This document shows, one piece after another, positions 26,385-35,231 of a DNA stretch of 64,000 bases. Position 1 is the first letter of the stretch. Every line of letters starts with the position of its first letter. Below the pieces are notes generated by a model. That model searched no databases. It was not told the origin of the DNA and saw nothing but the letters and a program-made list of their open reading frames with translations. The stretch spans positions 1 through 64,000 of the forward strand of contig JADYYS010000009.1 in assembly GCA_020853525.1 (NCBI GenBank). The letters are read 5' to 3'. The stretch comes from Ardenticatenales bacterium. Its GTDB lineage: Bacteria > Chloroflexota > Anaerolineae > Epilineales > Epilineaceae. The position numbers were made by a program, and so were the translations under genes.

Positions 26385-29077
26385 CGCCGGAGGTCGACCG
26401 CGACCCGACCGACCCCTTCATCGCCGACGTCACCGCCCAGCGCCACGCCCTCCCCGTCGCCCCGCGCGATCGCGAGTCCGCCGCCGAGGGCGGCTGCGGT
26501 GTCGTCGGCCTGGCGTCCACCGTGCCGATCGCCGGCCGCCACCTGATCACGCCGCTGGCCCAGATGCGCAACCGCGGCAACGGCAAGGGCGGCGGGATCG
26601 CGGCCGTCGGGCTGGATGCGGCGGCGATGGGCGTGTCGGCCGACGTGCTGGCCGAGGACTACCTGATGGCCGTCGCCTACGTCGACCCCGCGGTGCGCGA
26701 CGAGGTCGAGCGGACGTGGCTGCACGCGGCATACTGCGTGGACCACACCTGGGAGGTGCCGCGGCTGGAGGACTGGCACGTCCTGCCGGGGATCGAGGTC
26801 GCCCCGCCCGAGGTCGTCGTCTACTTCGTCCGGCCGCGGGCGGATCACCTGGCGGCGTTCTGGGCGCAGTTCACGCCGCAGAGCGGCCTCGGCCCGCACG
26901 CCAAGCGCGTCGAGGACGAGTACGTCCAGCAGACGAACCACCGCTTCAACGTGGACTACTACGCCGGGCCGGGCGGGACGCGCGCCTTCGTGATGTGCCA
27001 GGGCAAGGACTTGCTCGTCCTCAAGATGGTCGGCTACGCCGAGGACGTCATCCGCTACTACCGCCTCGATGACTTCACGGCCCACGTCTGGATCGGCCAC
27101 CACCGCTACCCCACCAAGGGCCGCGTCTGGCATCCCGGCGGTGCGCACCCATTCGTCGGCCTGAACGAGGCGCTCGTCCACAACGGCGACTTCGCAAACT
27201 ACCAGGCGATGTGCGACTACCTGGCCCAGCGCGGCCTGAAGCCCCTCTTCCAGACGGACACCGAGGTCGCGGCCCAGGTCTACGACCTCCATCGCCGGAC
27301 GTACGGCTACCCGCTGGAGTACGTCATCGAGTCCCTGGCGCCGACGACGGAGCGCGACTTCACGCAGCTCCCGCCGGACAAGCAGGCCGCCTACGCCGCC
27401 ATCCAGGCCACCCACATCCATGGCTCGCCGGACGGCCCGTGGTTCTTCATCATCGCCGAGAGCCTTCGCGAGGCGTGGTGCCTGATCGGCATCACGGACA
27501 CCAGCATGCTCCGGCCCCAGGTCTTCGCCCTCCAGGAAGGCCCGACCCACCAGATCGCCTTCGCCGGCTCCGAGAAGCAGGTGATCGACGCCGTCCTGGA
27601 CGAGCTCGCCGCCGCCGACGACCGCTTCTGGCGCCGCGCCGACCGCTACTGGGCCGCCCGCGGCGGCAGCCACACGGACGGCGGCGCGTTCGTCTTCGAG
27701 GTCACCCGCGACGCCGACGGCGCCAAGCACCTGCGCTGCACGGACAAGTTCGGCCGCGCGGTGACGCTGGCGGATGTCGGGATCGGAGGCGACGGCAGTG
27801 TCGACGTCGTCGATGCCGTGCGGACCACCGATGATGTCGCGACGACGAACGGGGCGACGAACGGGGCGACGAATGGCCACGCGAATGGCGCAACAAACGG
27901 CCAGTCGAACGGCCGCGCGGAGACCACCGCCTCCCCGTCGCCCGGCATCCTCCCCCGTCCCCTCGTCGCCGCGTGGACGGAGGCCGCCGCCACCGCCTAC
28001 CTGGACGCCCTCGCCGCCTCCGCCCGCCCCGCCGATCCCGCCGCGCGCGCGGCGGCCTTCGCCGCCCTCGACGCCCTCTTCGACGGCCCGTACGACCCCG
28101 GCGCGCTTCGCGCCAGCCGCCTCATCGCGCAGTTGGACTCCGTCCTGGAGAGCGTCGTCGCCGCCATCGCCGTCGCGCCGTGCGAGGGGTACCGCGTGTG
28201 GGCGGGGCCGGGCGACGATGCGCCGCCCGCGCCGGCGACGACGCTCATCGTCGACGCGACGGGCCTCGAGATCGAAGGGCCGACGTCGCTCGCACGCGTG
28301 CTCGTCGAGGCCGTCCAGGCCGGGTGGCGGCGCCTGATCGTCGTCGGGTGCACCGGGCACCGCTTCATCGGCGCCGGGATGGGGCCGGAGAGCGATGGGG
28401 TCCGCATCGACGTGTATGGTGCCAGCGGCGACTACCTGGCGTCGGGGATCGACGGGGCGACGATCGTCGTCCACGGTTGGGCGCAGGACCAGCTGGCGCA
28501 GATCATGAAGCGCGGCACGCTCGTCGTACACGGCGATGTCGGGCAGGCGTTCATGTACGGCGCCAAGGGCGGCCGCGCCTTCGTGCGCGGCGATGCCGCC
28601 GGGCGGCCGCTGATCAACGCCGTCGGTCGGCCGCGGGTCGTCATCAACGGCACGTGCCTCGACTACCTGGCCGAGTCGTTCATGGCGGGCGATCCGCTGC
28701 GCGACGGCGGCTTTGTGGTCCTGAACGGCCTGCGGTCGGACGGGCGCGGCGGCTGGACGGAGCTGGCGACGCCCTACGGCGGCGGAAACCTGTTCAGCCT
28801 GGCCTCGGGCGGCGCGATCTACGTGCGCGACCCGCACCGGCGCGTGACGGAGGACCAGCTGAACGGCGGCGCGTTCGTGTCGTTCACACCGGAGGACTGG
28901 GCCGTCATCGCCCCGCTGCTGGACATGAACGCCGCGCACTTCGCGCTGACGATCGACCGGCTGCTCCGCGTGGACGGCCAACTGCGCGCTCCGGAGCACG
29001 TCTACCGGAAGATCGCCCCCGGCAAGGTGAAAGCCCTGCAGGCCGAGGAGGCCTGGGTCGCCCACGCCGGACACTGA
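26381..29077 (+). CDS. glutamine amidotransferase and GXGXG-domain subunit of split glutamate synthase
   Basis: This 898-residue fusion has two modules. Residues about 39-440 are a class II glutamine amidotransferase: 'GGCGVVGLAS' holds the candidate nucleophilic Cys (preceded by about 40 residues), with 'HHRYPTKG' and 'NGDFANYQ' as glutamine-binding blocks. A repetitive Asn-Gly-Ala linker follows (27847-27920). Residues about 610-890 form the right-handed beta-helix GXGXG domain ('GDYLASGIDGATIVVHGWAQ', 'VHGDVGQAFMYGAKGG'). It overlaps subunit 2 by four bases (ATGA). No gltD-like NAD(P)H subunit is nearby, so the electron donor may be ferredoxin. Confidence 0.85.
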   Translation: MTPEVDRDPTDPFIADVTAQRHALPVAPRDRESAAEGGCGVVGLASTVPIAGRHLITPLAQMRNRGNGKGGGIAAVGLDAAAMGVSADVLAEDYLMAVAYVDPAVRDEVERTWLHAAYCVDHTWEVPRLEDWHVLPGIEVAPPEVVVYFVRPRADHLAAFWAQFTPQSGLGPHAKRVEDEYVQQTNHRFNVDYYAGPGGTRAFVMCQGKDLLVLKMVGYAEDVIRYYRLDDFTAHVWIGHHRYPTKGRVWHPGGAHPFVGLNEALVHNGDFANYQAMCDYLAQRGLKPLFQTDTEVAAQVYDLHRRTYGYPLEYVIESLAPTTERDFTQLPPDKQAAYAAIQATHIHGSPDGPWFFIIAESLREAWCLIGITDTSMLRPQVFALQEGPTHQIAFAGSEKQVIDAVLDELAAADDRFWRRADRYWAARGGSHTDGGAFVFEVTRDADGAKHLRCTDKFGRAVTLADVGIGGDGSVDVVDAVRTTDDVATTNGATNGATNGHANGATNGQSNGRAETTASPSPGILPRPLVAAWTEAAATAYLDALAASARPADPAARAAAFAALDALFDGPYDPGALRASRLIAQLDSVLESVVAAIAVAPCEGYRVWAGPGDDAPPAPATTLIVDATGLEIEGPTSLARVLVEAVQAGWRRLIVVGCTGHRFIGAGMGPESDGVRIDVYGASGDYLASGIDGATIVVHGWAQDQLAQIMKRGTLVVHGDVGQAFMYGAKGGRAFVRGDAAGRPLINAVGRPRVVINGTCLDYLAESFMAGDPLRDGGFVVLNGLRSDGRGGWTELATPYGGGNLFSLASGGAIYVRDPHRRVTEDQLNGGAFVSFTPEDWAVIAPLLDMNAAHFALTIDRLLRVDGQLRAPEHVYRKIAPGKVKALQAEEAWVAHAGH

Positions 29078-29134
29078 TCGCCCGGCGTCCCGCGTGCCGC
29101 GGCTGCCGCGGCGCGGACAATCCACGCTCGACAA

Positions 29135-29174
29135 CACAATGCCCCCGGACCGCTGTGGGCCCGGGGGCATTGTG
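29135..29174. terminator. strong hairpin after the glt operon
   Basis: A perfect 14-bp stem (29135-29148 with 29161-29174) encloses a 12-nt loop, 58 bp after the last stop codon. No T-run follows, so it is an atypical terminator or an mRNA-stabilising hairpin. Confidence 0.65.
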
Positions 29175-29601
29175 ATACGGGATCGGTTTCCCGAACCCGC
29201 CGGAGCTCCTGGCGACCGTCGGACAAGGGACGACGGTGGCGACGATGACGCGGCGGCCGGCGGCAGGGCGCGGTGAAGGCGGCGACGGGCGATGCGGGCG
29301 GCGTTGGGAGGCGGCGGCAGGGACGATGACGATGATGCCGGGCGGACGTTGGATTGTCGGACGGGCGACGATGGGGCGACGGTGCGGGCGTCGACGGGAG
29401 GTCGATGTCCGGCCGGTCGCGGTCGATCGGTCGCCAGGAGCTGGCTACAGCGTACGGATCGACCGTTGCGCAATCGTTACACGCCCTTCGTTACACCCCG
29501 CGGTTGCCGTACTATCCTCCGACGCCGTACCATCCTCCGCCACCCGGATCCGGGTTCCGTAGCCGATGCCGCCGTTGCGATGCTGCCGTCAGGAGTGCGC
29601 G
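29175..29601. other. intergenic region with short direct repeats
   Basis: I see no gene in this stretch. It is G-rich up to about 29450, then contains two copies of CGTTACAC (near 29473 and 29488) and two copies of CCGTAC(T/C)ATCCTCCG (near 29512 and 29527), just before the Ycf48-like gene. They may mark a promoter or operator. No convincing -10/-35 pair was found. Confidence 0.4.
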
Positions 29602-31056
29602 ATGCCGACCCCCCGCCGCCGTTCCTCATCCCCCGCCCGTGCCGCGGCCGCCGCCTTCGCGGTCGTCGGGGCGCTGGCGGCCCTCCGCACCGGGCCGGCG
29701 CCGGGTCCGTCCGCCGATGTCGCCTCCGCGCAGAGCGGCGCGGTGCCGTTCGTCGAGCGCGTCCCGAGTGGGACGGAGTACACGCTGCGCGAGGTCGAGT
29801 TCGTCGATCCGATGAACGGGTTCGCCACGGGCGGCAACGGCGGGCAGAACCAGTACGTCATCGTCGTTCGCACCCGGGACGGCGGGCGGACGTGGCAGGA
29901 GATCACGCCGCCGGACACCAAGGTCTTCAACGCCCAGAGCTTCGTCGACCCGATGCACGGCTGGATCGTCGGGGTGAACGGGCAGGTCTACCGAACGCGC
30001 GACGGCGGCGACAGCTGGCAGGGGCTCGACCCCGGCGCCGGAGCCGGCAAGCGGCTGCTGCGCGTCGAGTTCCACGACACCCTGCTCGGCTGGATCGCCG
30101 TGGCGGGCGAGCGCTGGATCCTCAAGACAACGGACGGCGGCGACCACTGGCGTCAGGTGACGGTCGACATCAAGGACGGTCTGTCCGACCTGCAGTTCCT
30201 GGACGCGAACACCGGCTTCGGAACGGGCTTCGACGGCGTGTTGGCCAAGACGACGGACGGCGGCGAGACCTGGGCGAACATCGGCTTCGGCAACCAGACG
30301 AAGATGCTGGCGGTGTGGTTCGCGGACGCGCTGCACGGCTGGGTGGCGGCCAGCGAGATCCGCGCCACCACCGACGGCGGGTCGCGCTGGACGAGTCAGG
30401 GCAAGCCGCCCAAATCGCTCAACGACCTGGCGTTCGAGAGCACCACCCACGGCTACGCCGCCGGCGACGAGGGGGTGTTCCTCCACACGTCGGACGGCGG
30501 CGCGACGTGGCAGCGACTCGGCCAGGATCTGCCGAAGGACGCGCTCCTCAGCGTCGGGATCGCCCGCCCCGGCCTGGCGTACGCCGTAGGCGTACGCGGC
30601 GCGATCGTCCGCTTCACCGACCCGTCCCGCCTCGCCTCCCCGACGCCGACCGCGACGGCCACGCGCACGCCGACGAACACGCCGACACCCGCCCCCACCG
30701 CCACGCCGTCCGGCCCGTGGCTCAGCCTCGGCCGCGACCCGCGCGCGCCGTTCTACGTGGCAGAGCGCGGCGGGACGCTCGTGCGGTTGACGTACGGCAA
30801 CCAAGCGGCCGGCGCGGCGTTGACGGGCACGCTCACCGGCGCGGCGGTCTTCGCGGACGGCACGACGTCGTTGTCCGTGCCGGCCCCCGTGACAGACGGC
30901 GCTGGCCGCGTCGACGTTGTGCTGCGCGCCGGCACGGGCGCGCAGGTCGGCGACCGGTTCGACGTGACGTTCGCGCTGGGCGGGGCGACGGCGGCGCGGC
31001 AGGGGTGGATCGCGGCGGTGGCGAATCTGCCGTTGTTGAAGCGGGGGCAGAAGTGA
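29602..31056 (+). CDS. exported Ycf48-like/BNR beta-propeller protein
   Basis: This 484-residue protein has a signal-like N-terminus (hydrophobic about residues 14-30). Six to seven propeller blades carry the BNR/sialidase-type signature S/T-x-DGG-x-x-W, for example 'TRDGGRTWQEI', 'TRDGGDSWQGL', 'TTDGGDHWRQV', 'TTDGGETWANI' and 'TSDGGATWQRL'. A Thr/Pro linker and a C-terminal Ig-like domain ending 'NLPLLKRGQK' follow. AGGAG lies 6 nt before the chosen ATG. Ycf48/HCF136 proteins assist photosystem II assembly, but many non-phototrophs carry such propellers. No photosystem genes are in this window, so the role stays open. Confidence 0.82.
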   Translation: MPTPRRRSSSPARAAAAAFAVVGALAALRTGPAPGPSADVASAQSGAVPFVERVPSGTEYTLREVEFVDPMNGFATGGNGGQNQYVIVVRTRDGGRTWQEITPPDTKVFNAQSFVDPMHGWIVGVNGQVYRTRDGGDSWQGLDPGAGAGKRLLRVEFHDTLLGWIAVAGERWILKTTDGGDHWRQVTVDIKDGLSDLQFLDANTGFGTGFDGVLAKTTDGGETWANIGFGNQTKMLAVWFADALHGWVAASEIRATTDGGSRWTSQGKPPKSLNDLAFESTTHGYAAGDEGVFLHTSDGGATWQRLGQDLPKDALLSVGIARPGLAYAVGVRGAIVRFTDPSRLASPTPTATATRTPTNTPTPAPTATPSGPWLSLGRDPRAPFYVAERGGTLVRLTYGNQAAGAALTGTLTGAAVFADGTTSLSVPAPVTDGAGRVDVVLRAGTGAQVGDRFDVTFALGGATAARQGWIAAVANLPLLKRGQK

Positions 31057-31101
31057 TGGCCGGGCGGTGGATCGGACCGTGGAGGTCGTCGTGACGCGGA
31101 C

Positions 31102-31130
31102 GTAGGGGCGGGTCTGAGACCCGCCCCTAC
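31102..31130. terminator. GTAGGGGC-type palindrome between convergent genes
   Basis: A perfect 13-bp inverted repeat (GTAGGGGCGGGTC arm) with loop TGA is followed by TTTT at 31137. It sits between the stops of the Ycf48-like and DUF2680-like genes, so it can serve as a bidirectional terminator. It is also a member of the REP-like type seen at 18591-18648. Confidence 0.7.
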
Positions 31131-31185
31131 CGACGGTTTTCGCCACTCCGCACGGCGGATGGAGGCGGAGGCGTCGCGGTCGATG

Positions 31186-31887
31186 CTAGGCGTCGTTGCT
31201 CGTCGGCGACACCGGCGCGGTGCCGTAGGCATCGTTGCCCATGCCGGGTCCGCCGTGGCCGCCGCGGCCGCCGCGCTGGCCGCCGGGCATCCCGCCGCGC
31301 CGGCCGAGCCCACCGCCGCGCTCGCCCTTGGCGGCCTTCAGCGCGTCCGCCTGCGCCTGGGTGATCACGCCGTCCGCGACGGCCTTGCTGATCGCCTTGT
31401 CCATGGCCGCCTGCATCTGCGTGTGGAACGTCTGCGCGTCCAGCTTCTGCTCCGTCAGGAGATCACGGATCGACTTGCCGGCTTCGCGCGCCGCCGTGAG
31501 ATCGGCGACGCTGATGCCGAGCGCCTCGGCCGTGATCGCGTCGTGGTCGATGGCGGCGGCCAGCTTGGCGCCGGCGAGCATGAGGTCGGCCTTGTCCTGC
31601 GTCACGTTGCCGGCCTTTACCGCCGCGGCGAGGCCCTTCTCGAACGCCCGCAGGCGGGCGGCCTGCAGCTCGTCGACGGTGACGCCGAGCTCGGCGGCGA
31701 GGAGCTCGCCGCGCTCGTCCTGGCCGCCGGCATGGCCCATGCCGTGGCCCGCCATGCCGGCGAGGCCCATGCCGCCCGCGCCGCCGCGGCCGCCCGGGCC
31801 GTGGGCGAGCGCCGTCCGAGCGACGGCGACGGTGCCGACCAGCGCAAAGGCGAGCGCGGCGATGGAAAGGGTGGTCTTGCGATTCAT
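31186..31887 (-). CDS. exported DUF2680-like helical protein
   Basis: This 233-residue protein has a clear signal peptide (MNRKTTLSIAALAFALVGTV, then ARTALAHG). A Gly/Met/His-rich stretch follows, then paired helices of the type 'LGVTVDELQAARLRAFEKGL' and 'DGVITQAQADALKAA', which match the DUF2680-like pattern of LysM-sized helical repeats. The C-terminus is a Gly/Arg/Asn-rich low-complexity tail (GGLGRRGGMPGGQRGGRGGH). GAGAGG precedes the ATG by 7 nt. The function is unknown; a cell-envelope role is inferred. The His-rich N-terminal segment could bind metal. Confidence 0.7.
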   Translation of the reverse strand: MNRKTTLSIAALAFALVGTVAVARTALAHGPGGRGGAGGMGLAGMAGHGMGHAGGQDERGELLAAELGVTVDELQAARLRAFEKGLAAAVKAGNVTQDKADLMLAGAKLAAAIDHDAITAEALGISVADLTAAREAGKSIRDLLTEQKLDAQTFHTQMQAAMDKAISKAVADGVITQAQADALKAAKGERGGGLGRRGGMPGGQRGGRGGHGGPGMGNDAYGTAPVSPTSNDA

Positions 31888-32093
31888 GGGGGAACCTCTC
31901 TTGGGGTTGTGCCGGGCGGCCGGGGGTGCCGATCGGCTGGGGTTGGATGCTGGCAAGTATCGCAGGGCCGGATGAGCCGGTGATGGGAAGAATGCAAACG
32001 AAGTGTGGCCGGTCCGTAACGGCGCTGCGTCGCGCTGGGGAACGATGGGCCACGCGGCCCTGAATGGGACGGCCCCACTTCGACCCGCCACCG

Positions 32094-32099
32094 TATAAT
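32094..32099 (+). promoter_or_regulatory. TATAAT -10 box before the TolB-like gene
   Basis: This is an exact consensus -10 hexamer 51 bp upstream of the GTG start. The expected -35 position is GC-rich and does not match TTGACA. It is one of the few A+T patches in the gap 31888-32150. Confidence 0.5.
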
Positions 32100-32150
32100 G
32101 GACCGTCAAGGGCGCCTTGGCGGGCGCGTCGTGTGCGGAGGGGGACGTTG

Positions 32151-33536
32151 GTGAAGACACGAGCACTGGGGTGCCGCGCGCCGCGGCGCCGAACATGGCA
32201 CGGGCGACGAACTTCGGTGGGCGCGTTCATGGCGGCCGTCGCGCTGGCGGGGGCGCTGGGCGGGCGCGTTCTGGCGCAGGACTACCCGTTCAGCACGCCG
32301 GCGTCCGGCCGGATCGTCTACACCCGCCAGGAGCTCGATACGTTCAACATGTTCACGAGCGATCCGGACGGCAGCAACGAGCGTCGGCTGTCGGACATCG
32401 ACGAGTCCGCCGCCGGCGAGGATCAGCCGCGCTGGTCGCCCGACGGCCGCCTCGTGTCGTTCACGACCTATCCCAAGGGGTTGACGACGATCCACGTCGT
32501 CGCCGCCGAGGGCGGAGGCCTGCGCACGGCCGTCGAGAACGACGGCACGAGCGGCGATCCGGCGTGGTCGCCGGACGGCCGGTGCCTGGTGTACGACGGG
32601 GGCGCCGGGTTGTCCGAGGACGATCAGAAGCGGCTCGATCTGAAGATCTGGTGCGACGACGGCACCGCCAAGGGCACCGTCCGCCGCCTGACGAACACGC
32701 CCGACATCGACGAGCGCGAACCCGACTGGTCGCCGGACGGGGAGACGATCGTCTACAGCGCCCGCAGCAACAAGCCGAACACGACGGATCGCTGGGAACT
32801 GTGGCGGATCCGGGCGGACGGCACGGGCGCCGAAGTGCTCGTCGAGCGGCCCGACAGCCACGAGCGCCATCCGCGGTTCGCACCGGGCGGCGGACGGCTG
32901 GCGTTCATCACCGGCCCCCAACCGTTCTCGTTCGGCGCGCTGGCCGTCCTCGATCTCGCCACCGGGTCCGTCGAGCGCTACATCGACGGATCGAGCGACA
33001 CGATGGCGTGGTCGCCGGACGGCGACGAGATCCTGTTCGGCAACATCTACCGGTCCGGCCTGCGCGCGATCGCGCCCGGGCTCGATGCGTCCGGATTCGC
33101 GTCGATCGGCCCGGCCTCCGCTCGGCAAGGCGCGCAATACGCCGGCCTCTATCGCATCCACCTGGCGACGAAGTCGATCACGCGCCTGCTCGGCGCGGCC
33201 GGCGGCGCACAGGCGCCGAACGTCGGCACGAACTTCGAGTTCGGCTACATGCCGGACTGGTCCGCCGGCACGGCCACGCCCACCCCCGACGCCACCGTCA
33301 CCCCGACGCCGTCGAACACGCCGCCCCCGACCGCCACCGCCACGGCCACCGTCGAGCCGACGCCGACGCCGGCCCCGCCGCGGATCTACCTGCCGCGCGT
33401 CCTCCGCGAGGAACCGGTCCCGCCGACGCCGACACCGACGCCGACGGTGACCGCCAGTGCCGAGGCGACCGCGGGAACGACTGCCGAGTCCACCGCCGCG
33501 GCGACGATCGAGGCGACACCAACCCCCGTGCCGTAG
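32151..33536 (+). CDS. exported TolB-like beta-propeller protein
   Basis: This 461-residue protein starts at GTG, chosen because GGAGGGGG lies just upstream. An export signal with a long basic n-region ends in 'AAVALAGALGGRVLA'. WD40-like PD40 blades follow, with the signature 'W-SPDG': 'PRWSPDGRLVSF', 'PAWSPDGRCLVYDGG', 'PDWSPDGETIVYSA' and 'MAWSPDGDEILFGN'. A Thr/Pro linker, the 'IYLPRVLREE' motif and a second Thr/Ala/Pro linker close the protein. It is likely a surface or periplasmic binding scaffold. It is not the Tol-Pal TolB itself, since no tol genes are near and the tail differs. Confidence 0.82.
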   Translation: MKTRALGCRAPRRRTWHGRRTSVGAFMAAVALAGALGGRVLAQDYPFSTPASGRIVYTRQELDTFNMFTSDPDGSNERRLSDIDESAAGEDQPRWSPDGRLVSFTTYPKGLTTIHVVAAEGGGLRTAVENDGTSGDPAWSPDGRCLVYDGGAGLSEDDQKRLDLKIWCDDGTAKGTVRRLTNTPDIDEREPDWSPDGETIVYSARSNKPNTTDRWELWRIRADGTGAEVLVERPDSHERHPRFAPGGGRLAFITGPQPFSFGALAVLDLATGSVERYIDGSSDTMAWSPDGDEILFGNIYRSGLRAIAPGLDASGFASIGPASARQGAQYAGLYRIHLATKSITRLLGAAGGAQAPNVGTNFEFGYMPDWSAGTATPTPDATVTPTPSNTPPPTATATATVEPTPTPAPPRIYLPRVLREEPVPPTPTPTPTVTASAEATAGTTAESTAAATIEATPTPVP

Positions 33537-33647
33537 TCGGGTCGCCATCCGGCCGATCGCAGTCGCGGCGCCTTCGGACTGCGATCCGGCATGGACGCGC
33601 CCAACGTGCCGCTTTACACTCCCAGCACGCGCTCACCCAAGGAGAAG

Positions 33648-34514
33648 ATGTTGAGCCAGCGGTTCCCGATTGCCCTGATGGGCATGTGTTCGATTCTGCT
33701 CGCGGGCCTCGCGGCATGCGGTGTCCCGCAGGAGGCCCCACCGGAGGCCCCGCCGGAAGCCGCCGTACCCGCCGAGCCGGCGGCGGCCATGCCGACGGCG
33801 GCCGAACACGCCGCCGCCCCGGCGGAGCACGACGCTCCACACTGGACCTACGAAGGCGAGGCGGGCCCTGATCACTGGGCCGCGCTCAGCGAGGAATTCG
33901 CCGCGTGCGGCAGTGGCCTCGCCCAGTCGCCGATCGACATCGGCGAGCCCGCGGCGGCGGATCTGGCGAACATCGTCTTCCATTACAGCCCGAGCGCGAT
34001 CAAGGTCCTGAACAACGGCCACACCGTCCAGGTGAACTACGACACCGGCAGCTACATCGAGCTGGACGGCATGCGCTACGACCTGGCGCAGTTCCACTTC
34101 CACGCCCCGTCCGAGCACAGCGTGGACGGCGTGCTGGCGGACGCCGAGATCCACCTCGTGCACAAGTCGGCCGACGACAAGCTGGCCGTCGTCGGCGTCC
34201 TGCTGAACGACGGCGCGGCGAACGAGGCCTACCAGGCCGTGATGGACAACCTGCCGGCCGCCGAGTCGCCCGAGACGAAGGTCGAGGGGATGGTCGACGC
34301 CGCCGCCCTCCTGCCCGCCGTCCAGACCACCTACCGCTACGCCGGCTCGCTCACGACGCCGCCTTGCTCGGAAGGCGTGGCCTGGAACGTGATGACGACG
34401 CCGGTCGAGCTGTCGGCCGAGCAGCTGGCGGCGTACACGGCGATCTTCAGCGGCAACAACCGGCCGGTGCAGGCGATGGGGGAACGGGCGTTGGCGGAGG
34501 ATTCGACGCCGTAG
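33648..34514 (+). CDS. alpha-carbonic anhydrase lipoprotein
   Basis: It hydrates CO2 to bicarbonate outside the cytoplasmic membrane. The 288-residue protein has a lipoprotein signal with lipobox 'LAACG' and an Ala/Pro/Glu-rich tether. The alpha-CA domain begins at 'HWTYEGEAGPDHWAAL'. The three zinc histidines are in 'QFHFHAPSEH' and 'AEIHLVH'. 'YAGSLTTPPCSEGVAWNV' and 'NNRPVQ' are also diagnostic. The ATG at 33648 lies close to AAGGAG (3 nt); a TTG one codon later would give better spacing. A neighbouring role in bicarbonate supply is possible but not shown. Confidence 0.94.
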   Translation: MLSQRFPIALMGMCSILLAGLAACGVPQEAPPEAPPEAAVPAEPAAAMPTAAEHAAAPAEHDAPHWTYEGEAGPDHWAALSEEFAACGSGLAQSPIDIGEPAAADLANIVFHYSPSAIKVLNNGHTVQVNYDTGSYIELDGMRYDLAQFHFHAPSEHSVDGVLADAEIHLVHKSADDKLAVVGVLLNDGAANEAYQAVMDNLPAAESPETKVEGMVDAAALLPAVQTTYRYAGSLTTPPCSEGVAWNVMTTPVELSAEQLAAYTAIFSGNNRPVQAMGERALAEDSTP

Positions 34515-34526
34515 GTGGGCGACGAT

Positions 34527-34586
34527 TTCGTTGTGAGGGAATAGGGTTCGTTGTACGGGATTAGGGTTCGTTGTGCGGGATTAGGG
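34527..34586. repeat. three tandem 20-bp repeats abutting copy C
   Basis: Three consecutive 20-bp units of TTCGTTGT(G/A)(A/C)GGGA(A/T)TAGGG end exactly where the 142-bp repeat at 34587 begins. No coding potential is seen. A similar short tandem array abuts copy D. Confidence 0.85.
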
Positions 34587-34728
34587 CCGGCAGCTGAAGC
34601 TGGCCGGCTGGGGGCCTTCGGCCATGGTGCCCGCCTTCGCGGGCACCCAGACCGTCGGGGCGCCCGCGAAGGCGGGCGCCATGGCGGCCCGCAAGGGTCG
34701 CCTCCAGCCGGCCGGCTTCAGCCGCCGG
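34587..34728. repeat. 142-bp palindromic repeat, copy C
   Basis: It is nearly identical (about 95% by eye) to the reverse complement of the copy at 35773-35914. The two form an inverted pair around the IS200-like transposase. It lies at the 3' ends of the carbonic anhydrase gene and the DUF72 remnant. Terminal 23-bp inverted repeats and two inner GCCCGCCTTCGCGGGC hairpins are intact. Confidence 0.88.
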
Positions 34729-34757
34729 ATCCTTTCCGATCGCCGGTGTTCGTCCCT

Positions 34758-35150
34758 TCAGTCGAACAACTCGAGCTGCCGCCCCCGCTCCACCGGCCAA
34801 GCCGGCAGCTCGTCGATGTCGATCGGGTACCCGTGGCACGCGGCGCTCCCCGGCAATGTCGTCGCCTCCGCCACCGCCGCGCGGAGCACCGCGTTCCACA
34901 GCCGCGCGATGGGCGCGCCGTCCACATCGTCCGGAGCGTGGATAACGACGTGCGGGCGGCGGTCGGCGAGCATGAGGGACAAGGCCGCCAAGCACCCGGT
35001 CGTGCGTGATTGCGCGGGGCACCGTCCAGCAGAGGTGGAACCCCGGCGGCACGGTCTCCCGCCACTTCCGCACCGTCTCGGCGGACGGCAGCGCGTAGAA
35101 CGTGCCGCGCCAGGGGGGCGGTTCCAGACAGGGAGGGCGAGATGGCAGTG
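34758..35150 (-). pseudogene. decayed DUF72 (YecE-like) gene
   Basis: Two frames together show DUF72 features. 'WRGTFYALPSAETVRKW', then 'PPGFHLCWTVPRAITHDR', lie in one frame. The C-terminal 'RRPHVVIHAPDDVDG' and the typical end 'RQLELFD' lie in another. Most of the middle of the roughly 250-residue family is missing, and the frame changes near 34985. I therefore call it a remnant rather than a gene. It lies between repeat copy C and the transposase and may have been damaged by element activity. Confidence 0.65.
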
Positions 35151-35231
35151 GTGGAGGGGCATGGTGCAGGAGACGACACACGAAATGCGTCCCTGGATCA
35201 GTGATCCATCGGCTGCCTCCGGCCACGTGAG

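Noticed and set aside
29602-31056. Photosystem II assembly factor
   Set aside because: Ycf48-like blades alone do not show phototrophy, and no reaction-centre or chlorophyll genes are in the window.
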